From positions 248,001-312,000 of the forward strand of contig NZ_SBHM01000006.1 in assembly GCF_004028095.1 (NCBI RefSeq): a stretch of 64,000 bases of DNA, in the 5' to 3' direction. The position numbers were made by a program, and so were the translations under genes. Below, piece by piece: positions 37,366 to 45,216 of the stretch. Below the pieces are notes generated by a model that was given only the letters and a program-made list of their open reading frames with translations, was not told the origin of the DNA and did no database searches. Source of the stretch: Paenarthrobacter ureafaciens (GTDB lineage: Bacteria > Actinomycetota > Actinomycetes > Actinomycetales > Micrococcaceae). How positions within the stretch are numbered: position 1 is the stretch's first letter; every line of letters begins with the position of its first letter.

Positions 37366-37406
37366 CCCATGCGGACAGTCTGCGCTGGCTAGACTGTCCG
37401 CATGGG
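37366..37406. repeat. 16-bp perfect inverted repeat over the osmC promoter and start codon
   Basis: CCCATGCGGACAGTCT (37366-37381) and its exact complement AGACTGTCCGCATGGG (37391-37406) are separated by 9 nt. The right arm contains most of the -10 box and the osmC ATG. It could be a regulator operator, an RNA hairpin or the pepN terminator (14 nt after its stop, but with no T run). Confidence 0.75.
37390..37395 (+). promoter_or_regulatory. -10 box of leaderless osmC
   Basis: TAGACT ends 6 nt before the ATG at 37402. Confidence 0.6.
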
Positions 37407-37881
37407 CCTGAATGAACACCATTACGCGTTGACCGTCCGCTGGACCGGAAACCGCGGTGACGGCACGGCGGGCTACCGGGCTTACTCCCGGGACCACGAC
37501 GTCGTTATTCCCGGACTACCGACGTTGAAAGGTTCAGCCGATCCCACGTTCCACGGTGACCGGACACGCTACAACCCTGAGCAACTGCTGCTGGCCGCCT
37601 TGGCCCAGTGCCACATGTTGTCCTTCCTGCACGTCGCGGTCAAGCACGGTGTGGTGGTCACCGGATACGAGGACAATGCCGAGGGGCTCATGAAGCTCAA
37701 CCGGGACGGCAGCGGGCAATTCGAGTCGGTAACCCTCAAGCCCCGCGTCACCATCGCCGATGCCGTTGATGAAAGCCTCATGTCGCAGCTTCACCACGAA
37801 GCCAACCAAGTCTGCTTCATCGCGCGCAGCGTCAATTTCCCCGTGCTTCACGAACCAACCACGACGACGGCGGCTGCCTAG
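37402..37881 (+). CDS. OsmC family peroxidase-like protein
   Basis: This 159-aa OsmC/Ohr-type protein belongs to a family of thiol peroxidases for organic hydroperoxides. PEQLLLAALAQCHMLSFLHVA carries the first reactive cysteine (~residue 72), and HEANQVCFIARSVNFPV carries the second. Length and motifs place it in the OsmC-like rather than strict Ohr group. Its stop codon overlaps that of the convergent epimerase within CTAG (37878-37881). Confidence 0.9.
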   Translation: MGLNEHHYALTVRWTGNRGDGTAGYRAYSRDHDVVIPGLPTLKGSADPTFHGDRTRYNPEQLLLAALAQCHMLSFLHVAVKHGVVVTGYEDNAEGLMKLNRDGSGQFESVTLKPRVTIADAVDESLMSQLHHEANQVCFIARSVNFPVLHEPTTTTAAA

Positions 37882-38903
37882 CCGGGTGGCCCGCCGCTTC
37901 GCGCACCGGCAGGACGGCCGCCCTTCCAGCGGGAGAGCAGCCTTCGTTCCGTCAGGCGGCTCAGGCCCGCCCTGCGTTCACGCTCCAGGCCCCTGCTGCG
38001 TTCGTCCTCAAGGGTGTCCTTGAGCGTTTCCTGCCAAGGCCGCAGCGCAAAGCCTGCCGCGACGGCGGCTGCGTTGCTCCGGGCTTGGAACCCTTCGTGC
38101 CCTGGCGGCAACCACAAGGGAAGCGAGTCCGGGCCGGCCCAGTAGTCGATCCCCTGCTGCACCAGCCAGTCTTCGCTGACGGGGACAACTTCTTCCGTAG
38201 CCCCGGACGCACTCCGTGACGCAGCAATATACCCCGCAAAGGGAACCACTTCCCCCACAACGTTGAAGGTTCCCGACAGTCCCCGGGCCGCACCGTAAAG
38301 AACCCAGGCTGCAACGTCCCTGACGTCGACGATCTGGGTCGGTGAGTCCGGTATGTCCGGGACCAGGACGGGGTCCGCCTTCGCGGCAAACCGGGCGGGC
38401 CAATAACCGTACCTGTCCGAAGCATCCCCTGGACCTCCGATCAGGCCGGGCCTGAGAATGTGGGCCTTCTCCCCTGCTGCCCGGCGCGTCATCTCCTCGA
38501 TGGCTGACTTTGACTCGCCGTACGTCTCCGGCGTTCCGTGTTCTCCTTCCGGCAAGGGTTGGAGCAACCCGGCGTCCTCTGCTGCGCCGGGAACGGACGG
38601 ATCGGCATAGACGGAGCAGCTCGAAACGAACGTCCAATGCCCCGCCCGGCCGGCCAGGGCGTCAAGGGCTGCCTTCGCGAAGACGGGATCCCGGGCCACC
38701 TCCACGACCTCATCCCAGTGACCGTCGAGGTCCGTGAAGGCCGCCACGCCAGTGGCGCGATCCGCACGGACCCAGGTGGCGCCGTCGGGCACTGCCGCGG
38801 AAGTACCGCGCGCCACGCAGGTGACCTCATGTCCGGCGGCGAGGGCTTGCCGCGTGATTTCAGCGGACAGGAAAGCCGTACCACCCAGGACGAGGATTCG
38901 CAT
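37878..38903 (-). CDS. NAD-dependent epimerase/dehydratase family protein
   Basis: This 341-aa extended SDR-like protein begins MRILVLGGTAFLSAEI with the nucleotide-binding glycine motif. SSCSVYADP carries the Ser/Tyr region, and TYGESKSAIEE has Tyr-x-x-x-Lys. The C-terminal ~45 residues are very basic (Arg-rich) and probably outside the fold. It resembles actinobacterial reductases annotated only at family level; substrate is unknown. The start is leaderless, with TAGCGT 6 nt upstream. Confidence 0.85.
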   Translation of the reverse strand: MRILVLGGTAFLSAEITRQALAAGHEVTCVARGTSAAVPDGATWVRADRATGVAAFTDLDGHWDEVVEVARDPVFAKAALDALAGRAGHWTFVSSCSVYADPSVPGAAEDAGLLQPLPEGEHGTPETYGESKSAIEEMTRRAAGEKAHILRPGLIGGPGDASDRYGYWPARFAAKADPVLVPDIPDSPTQIVDVRDVAAWVLYGAARGLSGTFNVVGEVVPFAGYIAASRSASGATEEVVPVSEDWLVQQGIDYWAGPDSLPLWLPPGHEGFQARSNAAAVAAGFALRPWQETLKDTLEDERSRGLERERRAGLSRLTERRLLSRWKGGRPAGARSGGPPG

Positions 38904-38909
38904 GCGGCC

Positions 38910-38915
38910 ACGCTA
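38910..38915 (-). promoter_or_regulatory. -10 box of a leaderless gene (epimerase)
   Basis: On the minus strand TAGCGT ends 6 nt before the ATG at 38903. Confidence 0.55.
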
Positions 38916-39006
38916 CGGCGCGATCACGCAACGGCGCTAGGGTTAATGGTGGACAGAGTGTTCACCCCAGGGAGAACACGGGCCGACGACAAGGAGCCAA
39001 TACACC

Positions 39007-39702
39007 TTGACCTTCATCTCTTGGATGGAAACCCTCACGATCGAACCGGAAAAAATCGACGTTGTCTCAATCCTCATCACCGTAGGCGTGGGCCTGCTGG
39101 TATGGACCGTGGCACGCTTCATCATCCTTCGCATCACCCGAAGGGTCGCCTCCGGCAGTTCGCTCTTCAAGAAACCGCACTTCAAATGGGTGCAACCTGC
39201 CATCCGGGCACTGGACCATGAGCGCCGCTCGCAGCGGGCCCAAACCATCGGCTCGCTGCTGACCAGCCTGGTGAGCGTGATCGTGGTGGTGATCGTCATC
39301 ATCTACGTCCTGAAGTACATGAACGTCGACGTCGCACCCCTGCTGACCAGTGTGGGCATCCTGGGTGTGGCCATCGGCTTTGGTGCCCAACAGCTCATCC
39401 GGGACTTCCTCGCCGGCATCTTCATCACCATCGAAGACCAATACGGCATTGGCGACGTGATCGTCACCAGCGAAGTCATTGGCACGGTGGAATCCGTCGG
39501 CCTGCGGATCACCCGCGTCCGGGCGGAGGACGGAGCCATCTGGTACCTCCGCAACGGCGAGATCCTCCGGGTAGGCAACCGCTCCCAAGGAGACTACGTA
39601 CCCATCGACACGCCTTCGCCGGACAACGACGGAGAAACCAAAGTGAGCGCCGGAGCCCCCGCAGGCACGGCCGCAAAGCCTGAGGAGAAGTCAAGTGAAT
39701 GA
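39007..39702 (+). CDS. MscS-type mechanosensitive channel
   Basis: This 231-aa small-conductance channel has an N-terminal helix (~20-41), a second at ~84-104 and the pore helix with the glycine-rich VAPLLTSVGILGVAIGFGAQQLIRD. The beta domain IEDQYGIGDVIVT and VRAEDGAIWYLRNGEILRVGN follows. The C-terminal domain is short. It starts at TTG 39007 with AAGGAG 10 nt upstream. Its last 8 nt overlap the globin gene. Confidence 0.9.
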   Translation: MTFISWMETLTIEPEKIDVVSILITVGVGLLVWTVARFIILRITRRVASGSSLFKKPHFKWVQPAIRALDHERRSQRAQTIGSLLTSLVSVIVVVIVIIYVLKYMNVDVAPLLTSVGILGVAIGFGAQQLIRDFLAGIFITIEDQYGIGDVIVTSEVIGTVESVGLRITRVRAEDGAIWYLRNGEILRVGNRSQGDYVPIDTPSPDNDGETKVSAGAPAGTAAKPEEKSSE

Positions 39703-40168
39703 TGCCAATTCCGGGCAACCGGGCGCACCGCAGGCCGGGCCGCGACGCCAGCTGATGCAAAACGACCCCTTCAGCCAGCCTGCCTACACGGACAGCTTCT
39801 ACGCGGCAGTCGGCGGGCACGACACCTTCGTGAAGCTGATCGACGTCTTCTATGACGGTGTGGCCGGGGATCCCCTGCTGCGGCCGATGTACCCCGAAGA
39901 GGACCTCGGGCCCGCCAAGCGGCGCTTCCTCATGTTCCTTGAGCAGTACTGGGGCGGCCCCACCACCTATAGCGAGGAACGCGGCCATCCAAGGCTGAGG
40001 ATGCGGCACATGCCCTTCCGTGTAACGCCGGAAGCGAAAGACCGCTGGCTGTTCCACATGCGTACGGCCGTGGACTCGCTGGGCCTGTCACCCCTGCACG
40101 AGGGAACCCTGTGGGACTACATGGAGCGAGCAGCGTTGACCATGGTCAACAGTCCGTCCGCACAGTAG
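39695..40168 (+). CDS. glbO: Truncated haemoglobin, group II (trHbO type)
   Basis: This 157-aa globin has a non-conserved 30-residue N-terminus. YTDSFYAAVGGHDTFVKLIDVFYDGVA begins the fold, and PMYPEEDLGPAKRRFLMFLEQYWGGPTTYSEERGHPRLRMRHMPF holds the proximal His (in LRMRHMPF). Tyr (CD1) and Trp (G8, DRWLFHM) are typical of trHbO. Such globins bind O2 and help respiration or detoxify. GTG start within the end of mscS with GAGGAG upstream, so translation is coupled. Confidence 0.92.
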   Translation: MNDANSGQPGAPQAGPRRQLMQNDPFSQPAYTDSFYAAVGGHDTFVKLIDVFYDGVAGDPLLRPMYPEEDLGPAKRRFLMFLEQYWGGPTTYSEERGHPRLRMRHMPFRVTPEAKDRWLFHMRTAVDSLGLSPLHEGTLWDYMERAALTMVNSPSAQ

Positions 40169-40207
40169 TTCTTCGGTTCTTCCGTTCTTCGGTTCTTGGG
40201 TTCGTCG
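40168..40207. repeat. Tandem repeat, five 8-bp units
   Basis: The units are GTTCTTCG, GTTCTTCC, GTTCTTCG, GTTCTTGG and GTTCGTCG. They fill the 42-bp gap between the convergent globin and 223-aa genes, starting at the last base of the globin stop codon. Confidence 0.8.
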
Positions 40208-40210
40208 CTG

Positions 40211-40882
40211 CTAGTTCCGGAAGCCGAGGCCGGCGGCCGTCCTCACCAGAACGTGTCCGCGCGATCCGCTCAGCCGGAACCAGCGGCCGTTGCGGAATAC
40301 CTGCTGCTCTCCGCCAGCAAGGAAGCCCAAAGCAAAAGCGGCAAAGGCCACCCCTGCCGGGAGCTCTTCAAGCCCCGGCAGGGGCCGGCTCCAGACGGCG
40401 GCGCGGGCACTGTTGACCACGGCAGCGCCTGCCACTGCGGGTACGGCCTCTGCCACCTCGGCGATACCGGCTTCGGCTGCGGCCTTAAGTTCGACGTCGG
40501 CCATCGCGCCCAAGGCTTCCCAACCGGAGCGCGGAGCCCCGACGCCGGCCCACGACTCCGACACTGTGGACGGCGGGATGGGAAGCTCAACGTCCCCGGC
40601 ACGCGAGCGGGCCAGCCGATCCAGGACGGAGGCAAGCGTCACGGTGGCGTCCGCCTGGGCTTCCTCGGCGAGGGCCATTGTCCGCAACCCGAGGATGGTG
40701 GGGGTGGATTCACCCAGGATCCGCGGCCTGAGGACGCACACATAGGCGGCCAGAACCTTGCCGGCAGCCTGCAGGCGGATGGCGCCGTCATCGATGGTTT
40801 TGGCGCGTGTCACGTAGGTCCGCAGGTCGCTGAGATCGTGGGGGTCGGCGAAACGGAAGGACTGGGTCAAGACGTCTGTCAC
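40211..40882 (-). CDS. Conserved-looking protein of unknown function
   Basis: This 223-aa, Ala-rich protein has no signal peptide. The N-terminal half is helical (DLRTYVTRAKTIDDGAIRLQ, EAQADATVTLASVLDRLARS). The C-terminal half includes a moderately hydrophobic stretch (LPAGVAFAAFALGFLAGGE) and FRNGRWFRLSGSRGHVLVRT. I do not recognise a domain. I choose GTG 40882, with TAGAGT 7 nt upstream, over the longer frame. It is divergent from the thioesterase gene, with mirrored promoters. Confidence 0.75.
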   Translation of the reverse strand: MTDVLTQSFRFADPHDLSDLRTYVTRAKTIDDGAIRLQAAGKVLAAYVCVLRPRILGESTPTILGLRTMALAEEAQADATVTLASVLDRLARSRAGDVELPIPPSTVSESWAGVGAPRSGWEALGAMADVELKAAAEAGIAEVAEAVPAVAGAAVVNSARAAVWSRPLPGLEELPAGVAFAAFALGFLAGGEQQVFRNGRWFRLSGSRGHVLVRTAAGLGFRN

Positions 40883-40889
40883 AGCATCG

Positions 40890-40895
40890 ACTCTA
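40890..40895 (-). promoter_or_regulatory. -10 box of a leaderless gene (223-aa protein)
   Basis: On the minus strand TAGAGT ends 7 nt before the GTG at 40882. TCGACTCTA here mirrors TAGAGTCGA at 40934-40942. Confidence 0.55.
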
Positions 40896-40933
40896 CCGGC
40901 ATGTCTTCGGTTGAGAGGGGTTGGGGCGCCGTC

Positions 40934-40939
40934 TAGAGT
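40934..40939 (+). promoter_or_regulatory. -10 box of leaderless thioesterase gene
   Basis: TAGAGT ends 6 nt before the ATG at 40946. Confidence 0.6.
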
Positions 40940-40945
40940 CGAACC

Positions 40946-41851
40946 ATGACTGACACGAAGGCCAACCCGGACGCGGAGGCACCCGCAGAAGACCCCATGG
41001 AAGTACTGATCGGCCTGCTGGACCTGGGCGACTTCGACGGAGCACGGACCAACGAGGACATCTTCCTGGGCCCGTCCCAAAGGCAGCCCAGGCACCGCGT
41101 CTTCGGCGGACAGGTCCTGGCACAGTCCATGATGGCCGGCATGCGCACGGTTGACGCGGACCGCGTTGCCCATTCGATGCACGGCTACTTCCTCCGTCCC
41201 GGGGACGCCAACAAGCCCATCACCTTTGGAGTCGAGCGGTTGCGCGACGGGCGTTCCTTCTCCGCGCGGCGGGTCCATGCTTACCAGGACGGTGTGCCGA
41301 TCCTGTCCATGATTGCCTCGTTCCAAGTTGCGGACGAAGGGTTGGATCACCAGACTGCCATGCCGGAAGGCATCCCGGATCCCGAGTCATTGCCCAGCAC
41401 GGCGGATTTGCTGTCCTCCTTCGACCACCCGTTGGCACGGCACATGTCCTCGGAGCGGCCGTTCGACGTCCGGCACGTCGACCCTGCACTCTACGTCACC
41501 GCGCCAACCCGGCACGTGGCAACTAATGCCGTGTGGATGAAAACAATAGGCCCCCTCCCTGACGATCCCAACCTGCACCGTGCTGCCCTGGCGTACGCCA
41601 GCGACTACACCTTGCTGGAACCCATCCTGCGCAAGCACGGCCTCGCGTGGATGACTCCGGGCATGAGCGTGGCCAGCCTGGATCACGCGATGTGGTGGCA
41701 CCGACCGGTGCGGGTGGATGAATGGATGCTCTATGTGCAGGAATCACCCAGTGCACAAGGGGCCCGGGGCTTGGCCACGGGGCGGATCTTCAACCGGGAA
41801 GGACTGCACGTCGCCACAGTCGCGCAGGAGGGCATGGTCCGGATTCCGTGA
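40946..41851 (+). CDS. tesB: Acyl-CoA thioesterase II (TesB family)
   Basis: This 301-aa double-hotdog enzyme hydrolyses acyl-CoA to free acid and CoA. FGGQVLAQSMMAGMRTV and HSMHGYFLRPGD belong to the first hotdog, and SFQVADEGLDHQ carries the conserved region before the linker. LASLDHAMWWHRPVRVDEWMLYVQESPSA supplies the second hotdog Asp-His. The length is normal. Leaderless start. Confidence 0.93.
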   Translation: MTDTKANPDAEAPAEDPMEVLIGLLDLGDFDGARTNEDIFLGPSQRQPRHRVFGGQVLAQSMMAGMRTVDADRVAHSMHGYFLRPGDANKPITFGVERLRDGRSFSARRVHAYQDGVPILSMIASFQVADEGLDHQTAMPEGIPDPESLPSTADLLSSFDHPLARHMSSERPFDVRHVDPALYVTAPTRHVATNAVWMKTIGPLPDDPNLHRAALAYASDYTLLEPILRKHGLAWMTPGMSVASLDHAMWWHRPVRVDEWMLYVQESPSAQGARGLATGRIFNREGLHVATVAQEGMVRIP

Positions 41852-41855
41852 CCAA

Positions 41856-41893
41856 CGACGAATGGCCGTCCCTTTCGGGGCGGCCATTCGTCG
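41856..41893. terminator. Bidirectional terminator between tesB and ettA
   Basis: CGACGAATGGCCGTCCC and GGGGCGGCCATTCGTCG form a ~16-bp stem with loop TTTC. ATATTACGCTTAG follows on the plus strand. It serves the convergent tesB and ettA genes. Confidence 0.7.
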
Positions 41894-41934
41894 ATATTAC
41901 GCTTAGTCGATTTTGCGGTTAGTCGCGATTGCGA

Positions 41935-43617
41935 TTAATCGCGGGTCAGGCGGCGGTGCGTGACTCGGTGCGGTTTTGCCGCGTCAGGACCGAGCCGTTC
42001 CACCTTGTTTTCCTCGTAGGACTCGAAGTTACCCTCGAACCAGTACCACTTGGAGGGGTTCTCGTCATCGCCTTCGTAGGCCAGGATGTGGGTTGCCACC
42101 CGGTCCAGGAACCAGCGGTCGTGCGAGACCACAACAGCACAGCCAGGGAAGTCCAGAAGTGCGTTCTCAAGGCTGCTCAGGGTTTCGACGTCGAGGTCGT
42201 TGGTGGGCTCGTCGAGGAGCAGGAGGTTTCCGCCCTGCTTCAGCGTCAGTGCCAGGTTAAGGCGGTTGCGCTCACCACCGGAGAGGACGCCGGCCTTCTT
42301 CTGCTGGTCCGGGCCCTTGAATCCGAAAGCGGAAACGTAGGCACGCGAAGGCATCTCGACCTGGCCGACCTGGATGTGGTCCAGGCCGTCGGAAACGACC
42401 TCCCACAGGGTCTTGTTGGGGTCAATGCCGCCACGGGACTGGTCCACGTAGGAGATCTTGACCGAATCGCCGATCTTCAGCTCGCCGCCGTCGAGGGACT
42501 CCATTCCGACGATGGTCTTGAACAGGGTGGACTTACCCACGCCATTCGGGCCGATGACGCCCACGATGCCGTTGCGGGGCAGCGAGAAGGACAGATCCTC
42601 GATGAGGACGCGATCGTCGAAGCCCTTCTTGAGGTTCTTGGCCTCAATCACCAAATTGCCCAGGCGGGGTCCCGGCGGGATCTGGATTTCCTCGAAGTCC
42701 AGCTTCCGGGTGCGCTCGGCTTCCGCAGCCATTTCCTCATAGCGGGCCAGACGGGCCTTGGACTTGGTCTGGCGGCCCTTGGCGTTGGACCGGACCCACT
42801 CAAGCTCTTCCGTGAGGCGCTTGGCCAGCTTGGCGTCCTTCTTGCCCTGGACTTCCAAACGGGCTTTCTTCTTCTCCAGGTAGGTGGAGTAGTTGCCTTC
42901 GTACGGGTACAAGTGGCCGCGGTCGACTTCAGCGATCCACTCGGCTACGTGGTCCAGGAAGTAGCGGTCGTGGGTGACGGCCAGGACTGCGCCCGGGTAC
43001 GAGGACAGGTGCTGCTCAAGCCACAGGACACTTTCGGCGTCGAGGTGGTTGGTGGGCTCGTCAAGGAGCAGGAGGTCAGGCTTCTGCAGCAGGAGCTTGC
43101 ACAACGCCACGCGGCGACGCTCACCACCGGAAAGCACGGTCACATCCGCGTCCGCCGGCGGGCACCGGAGCGCGTCCATTGCCTGCTCCAGCTGGGAATC
43201 GATGTCCCACGCGTCAGCGGCGTCAATGGCTTCCTGCAGCTTGCCCATTTCCTCAAGGAGGGTGTCGTAATCAGCGTCAGGGTTGGCCATCTCTTCAGAG
43301 ATCTGGTTGAAGCGCTGGATCTTGCCGTAGATCTCGCCAACGCCTTCCTGGACGTTCCCAAGGACCGTCTTTTCCTCGTTCAGCGGCGGTTCCTGCAGGA
43401 GGATGCCCACGGTGTAGCCGGGGCTCAGGCGGGCCTCGCCGTTGGAGGGGGTGTCCAGTCCGGCCATGATCTTCAGGATGGTGGACTTGCCAGCACCGTT
43501 AGGGCCCACGACGCCAATCTTGGCACCGGGGAAGAACGACATGCTGACATCGTCCAGAATAAGTTTGTCGCCAACGGCCTTTCGGGCCTTGGTCATCGTG
43601 TAAATGAATTCCGCCAT
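41935..43617 (-). CDS. ettA: Energy-dependent translational throttle protein EttA (ABC-F)
   Basis: This 560-aa ABC-F ATPase acts on the ribosomal E site rather than in transport. It has two nucleotide-binding domains: GPNGAGKST and LLLDEPTNHLDAESV in the first, GPNGVGKST and LLLDEPTNDLDVETL in the second. The arm and the charged linker (LEKKKARLEVQGKKDAKLAK) lie between them. There are no membrane segments. ATG 43617 is chosen because TAGATT lies 7 nt upstream and the product begins MAEFIYTMTKARKAVGDK, the usual EttA N-terminus. Confidence 0.95.
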   Translation of the reverse strand: MAEFIYTMTKARKAVGDKLILDDVSMSFFPGAKIGVVGPNGAGKSTILKIMAGLDTPSNGEARLSPGYTVGILLQEPPLNEEKTVLGNVQEGVGEIYGKIQRFNQISEEMANPDADYDTLLEEMGKLQEAIDAADAWDIDSQLEQAMDALRCPPADADVTVLSGGERRRVALCKLLLQKPDLLLLDEPTNHLDAESVLWLEQHLSSYPGAVLAVTHDRYFLDHVAEWIAEVDRGHLYPYEGNYSTYLEKKKARLEVQGKKDAKLAKRLTEELEWVRSNAKGRQTKSKARLARYEEMAAEAERTRKLDFEEIQIPPGPRLGNLVIEAKNLKKGFDDRVLIEDLSFSLPRNGIVGVIGPNGVGKSTLFKTIVGMESLDGGELKIGDSVKISYVDQSRGGIDPNKTLWEVVSDGLDHIQVGQVEMPSRAYVSAFGFKGPDQQKKAGVLSGGERNRLNLALTLKQGGNLLLLDEPTNDLDVETLSSLENALLDFPGCAVVVSHDRWFLDRVATHILAYEGDDENPSKWYWFEGNFESYEENKVERLGPDAAKPHRVTHRRLTRD

Positions 43618-43624
43618 GCCGTTA

Positions 43625-43630
43625 AATCTA
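43625..43630 (-). promoter_or_regulatory. -10 box of leaderless ettA
   Basis: On the minus strand TAGATT ends 7 nt before the ATG at 43617. Confidence 0.55.
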
Positions 43631-43693
43631 GTGGCTAGGCGGGCAGAACTCACATTTGGACGTGGAACTCACATTCCGGCGGTGGTCTGGCGC

Positions 43694-44203
43694 CTACCGG
43701 ACGTCACCAACAAAGCATTTCCCGCTGGCGAGGACGGGAAGCACCGTCATCACCACCCCGCCGTCGCGGATTTGCCCCACGACGCAGCTGCCTCCGGCCA
43801 AGGCGGCAGCTTCCATTGCGTCGACATCGAGCCCGGTGGGCGTCCGGCTCACTGATACCTCCACGTTGCTTGCCGGTATGCCGGCAGCAACCAGGGCGCT
43901 CCGAACCGCTTCCCGTTCCGGTTTGGACGTCGTGGCGACTATTTTCTTGAGCGTGGCTTCGACAGTCTTTGTTGCCGCAGAAACTTCCGGCGCGAGCGTA
44001 GGCCCGGGGGATGCTGTCCCGGTTATGGCCGCCGGCTCGGACCCGGTGGGCTCCGATGCGGTCTGAGTGGTCTGTGCAGGCGGCGTGCAGGAGGCAAGTG
44101 CCATGGCCGCTGCGACGCACGCCAACACCATGACGCTGCGGCGTCTATGGGTCTTCAGAGGCCCAAGAGTATGCCTGCCCGGCGTTGTCCCGCTCCGTGT
44201 CAT
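43694..44203 (-). CDS. Putative lipoprotein
   Basis: This 169-aa protein has a basic N-terminus, a hydrophobic segment (SVMVLACVAAAMA) and the lipobox LASC, so Cys at about residue 39 is probably lipidated outside the membrane. A Thr/Pro/Ser-rich spacer follows, then a small domain (ATLKKIVATTSKPEREAV, SRTPTGLDVDAMEAAALAGGSCVVGQIRDG) that resembles DUF6993 proteins of actinobacteria. Function is unknown. ATG 44203 has GGGGGA just upstream; a GTG four codons earlier is possible. Confidence 0.8.
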   Translation of the reverse strand: MTRSGTTPGRHTLGPLKTHRRRSVMVLACVAAAMALASCTPPAQTTQTASEPTGSEPAAITGTASPGPTLAPEVSAATKTVEATLKKIVATTSKPEREAVRSALVAAGIPASNVEVSVSRTPTGLDVDAMEAAALAGGSCVVGQIRDGGVVMTVLPVLASGKCFVGDVR

Positions 44204-44236
44204 CAATTCCCCCACTCATTGCGCACTGACAGCAAT

Positions 44237-44265
44237 CCCCCGGAACCCCTGTGGAGTTCCGGGGG
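44237..44265 (-). terminator. tRNA-Arg terminator
   Basis: CCCCCGGAAC pairs with GTTCCGGGGG around a 9-nt loop on the minus strand, 7 nt beyond the tRNA 3' end; ATTGCTGTC follows. Confidence 0.65.
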
Positions 44266-44272
44266 TAACTGG

Positions 44273-44345
44273 CGCCCCAGGAGGGAATCGAACCCCCGAC
44301 CGGCGGATTAGAAGGCCGCTGCTCTATCCCCTGAGCTACTGGGGC
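44273..44345 (-). tRNA. tRNA-Arg (TCT)
   Basis: This 73-nt minus-strand tRNA has acceptor arms GCCCCAG and CTGGGGC. The anticodon loop CTTCTAA between GCGGC and TCCGC gives anticodon TCT. The T-arm is GGGGGTTCGATTCCCTC. Confidence 0.94.
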
Positions 44346-44396
44346 ATACCGGCTGCCACGCAGGTGAAGCTGCTGGCGCCACAAAGAGTTTACAGT

Positions 44397-44402
44397 GCAT
44401 TC
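44397..44402 (-). promoter_or_regulatory. Candidate -10 box of tRNA-Arg
   Basis: TGTAAACT on the minus strand contains an extended -10 (TAAACT), about 50 nt before the tRNA. No convincing -35 at normal spacing. Confidence 0.35.
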
Positions 44403-44567
44403 CTCCCGGCCCCTGCCAAGACACCCGCCACCAACGGTCCACTGCTCCTCAACATGCTGCCCCCGCTCCGGTTATGCACATAGCGCCAAAAGGGCATCGA
44501 CCCTTCCACGTGGCTGGTTGAAGCTGAAAAAGCCGGACAGGCAGCTTCCTACGTCAAAAGGATCACC

Positions 44568-45128
44568 ATGAACGACATCCTCACCCTCCGCGGCTTCGTA
44601 GCCTCTGAGGTCAGAACCTCCACCACGGCCCGGGGAACCTCCACAGCTTCCTTCCGGCTGGGAACAACGGAGCGGCGGTACGACAGGGCCAGCAACACAT
44701 GGGTGGACGGCAATACCAACTGGTACACCGTGCAATCATTCCGCTACCTGGCCGCGCATGTGGGCTGCAGCGTGAAGAAGGGCCAGCGGGTGATCGTGCT
44801 CGGAAGGCTGCGGCTCAGGCAGTGGGAGCATGAGGGCAAGGTGTACCACGTTGCCGAGGTGGATGCCGAGGCGGTGGGGCACGATCTCATGTGGGGCTCA
44901 GCCAACTTCACACGCATGAACGGCACCTCAGCGCCGGCGGAGTCAGTTGCGCTCCAGCCTCAGGACGCGGCTGAGGCTCCTGCACCTCCGGCCTCCGAGG
45001 CGGAGTGGGAATCAACTCCCGAGTCCGCGGCTCCGCCGGAAGATGACGACGTTGTGGTGAACGTTGAGACCGGCGAGGGCATGTCAGTGAACCCGCGGAC
45101 AGGAGAGCTCGTGGATGCCACCGCCTGA
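44568..45128 (+). CDS. ssb: Single-stranded DNA-binding protein, SsbB-like paralogue
   Basis: This 186-aa protein has an N-terminal OB fold (MNDILTLRGFVASEVRTST, NWYTVQSFRYLAAHV, KKGQRVIVLGRLRLRQW, GHDLMWGSANFTR; residues ~1-115). The C-terminal half is an acidic Pro/Ala-rich linker that ends NPRTGELVDATA, without the DD-x-PF-type acidic tip used by the main SSB to recruit partners. This suggests an accessory SsbB. AAAAGGA precedes the ATG by 6 nt. It stands alone, not next to rpsF/rpsR. Confidence 0.85.
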   Translation: MNDILTLRGFVASEVRTSTTARGTSTASFRLGTTERRYDRASNTWVDGNTNWYTVQSFRYLAAHVGCSVKKGQRVIVLGRLRLRQWEHEGKVYHVAEVDAEAVGHDLMWGSANFTRMNGTSAPAESVALQPQDAAEAPAPPASEAEWESTPESAAPPEDDDVVVNVETGEGMSVNPRTGELVDATA

Positions 45129-45204
45129 GAGCTGCGAGTTCCGGGGCACGGGCGATGCACCGCAATGGCGGCCGCCCTCCCCGGAACGGTGACCGTCCCC
45201 GCCC

Positions 45205-45210
45205 TAGAGT
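45205..45210 (+). promoter_or_regulatory. -10 box of a leaderless gene (AlkD-like)
   Basis: TAGAGT ends 6 nt before the ATG at 45217. Confidence 0.6.
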
Positions 45211-45216
45211 TGAGGC

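Noticed and set aside
41894..41950. Degenerate repeats GCTTAGTCGATTTT, GCGGTTAGTCGCGATT, GCGATTAATCGCGG at the ettA end
   Set aside because: They look like a decayed local duplication of the last codons and stop of ettA; no function is suggested.
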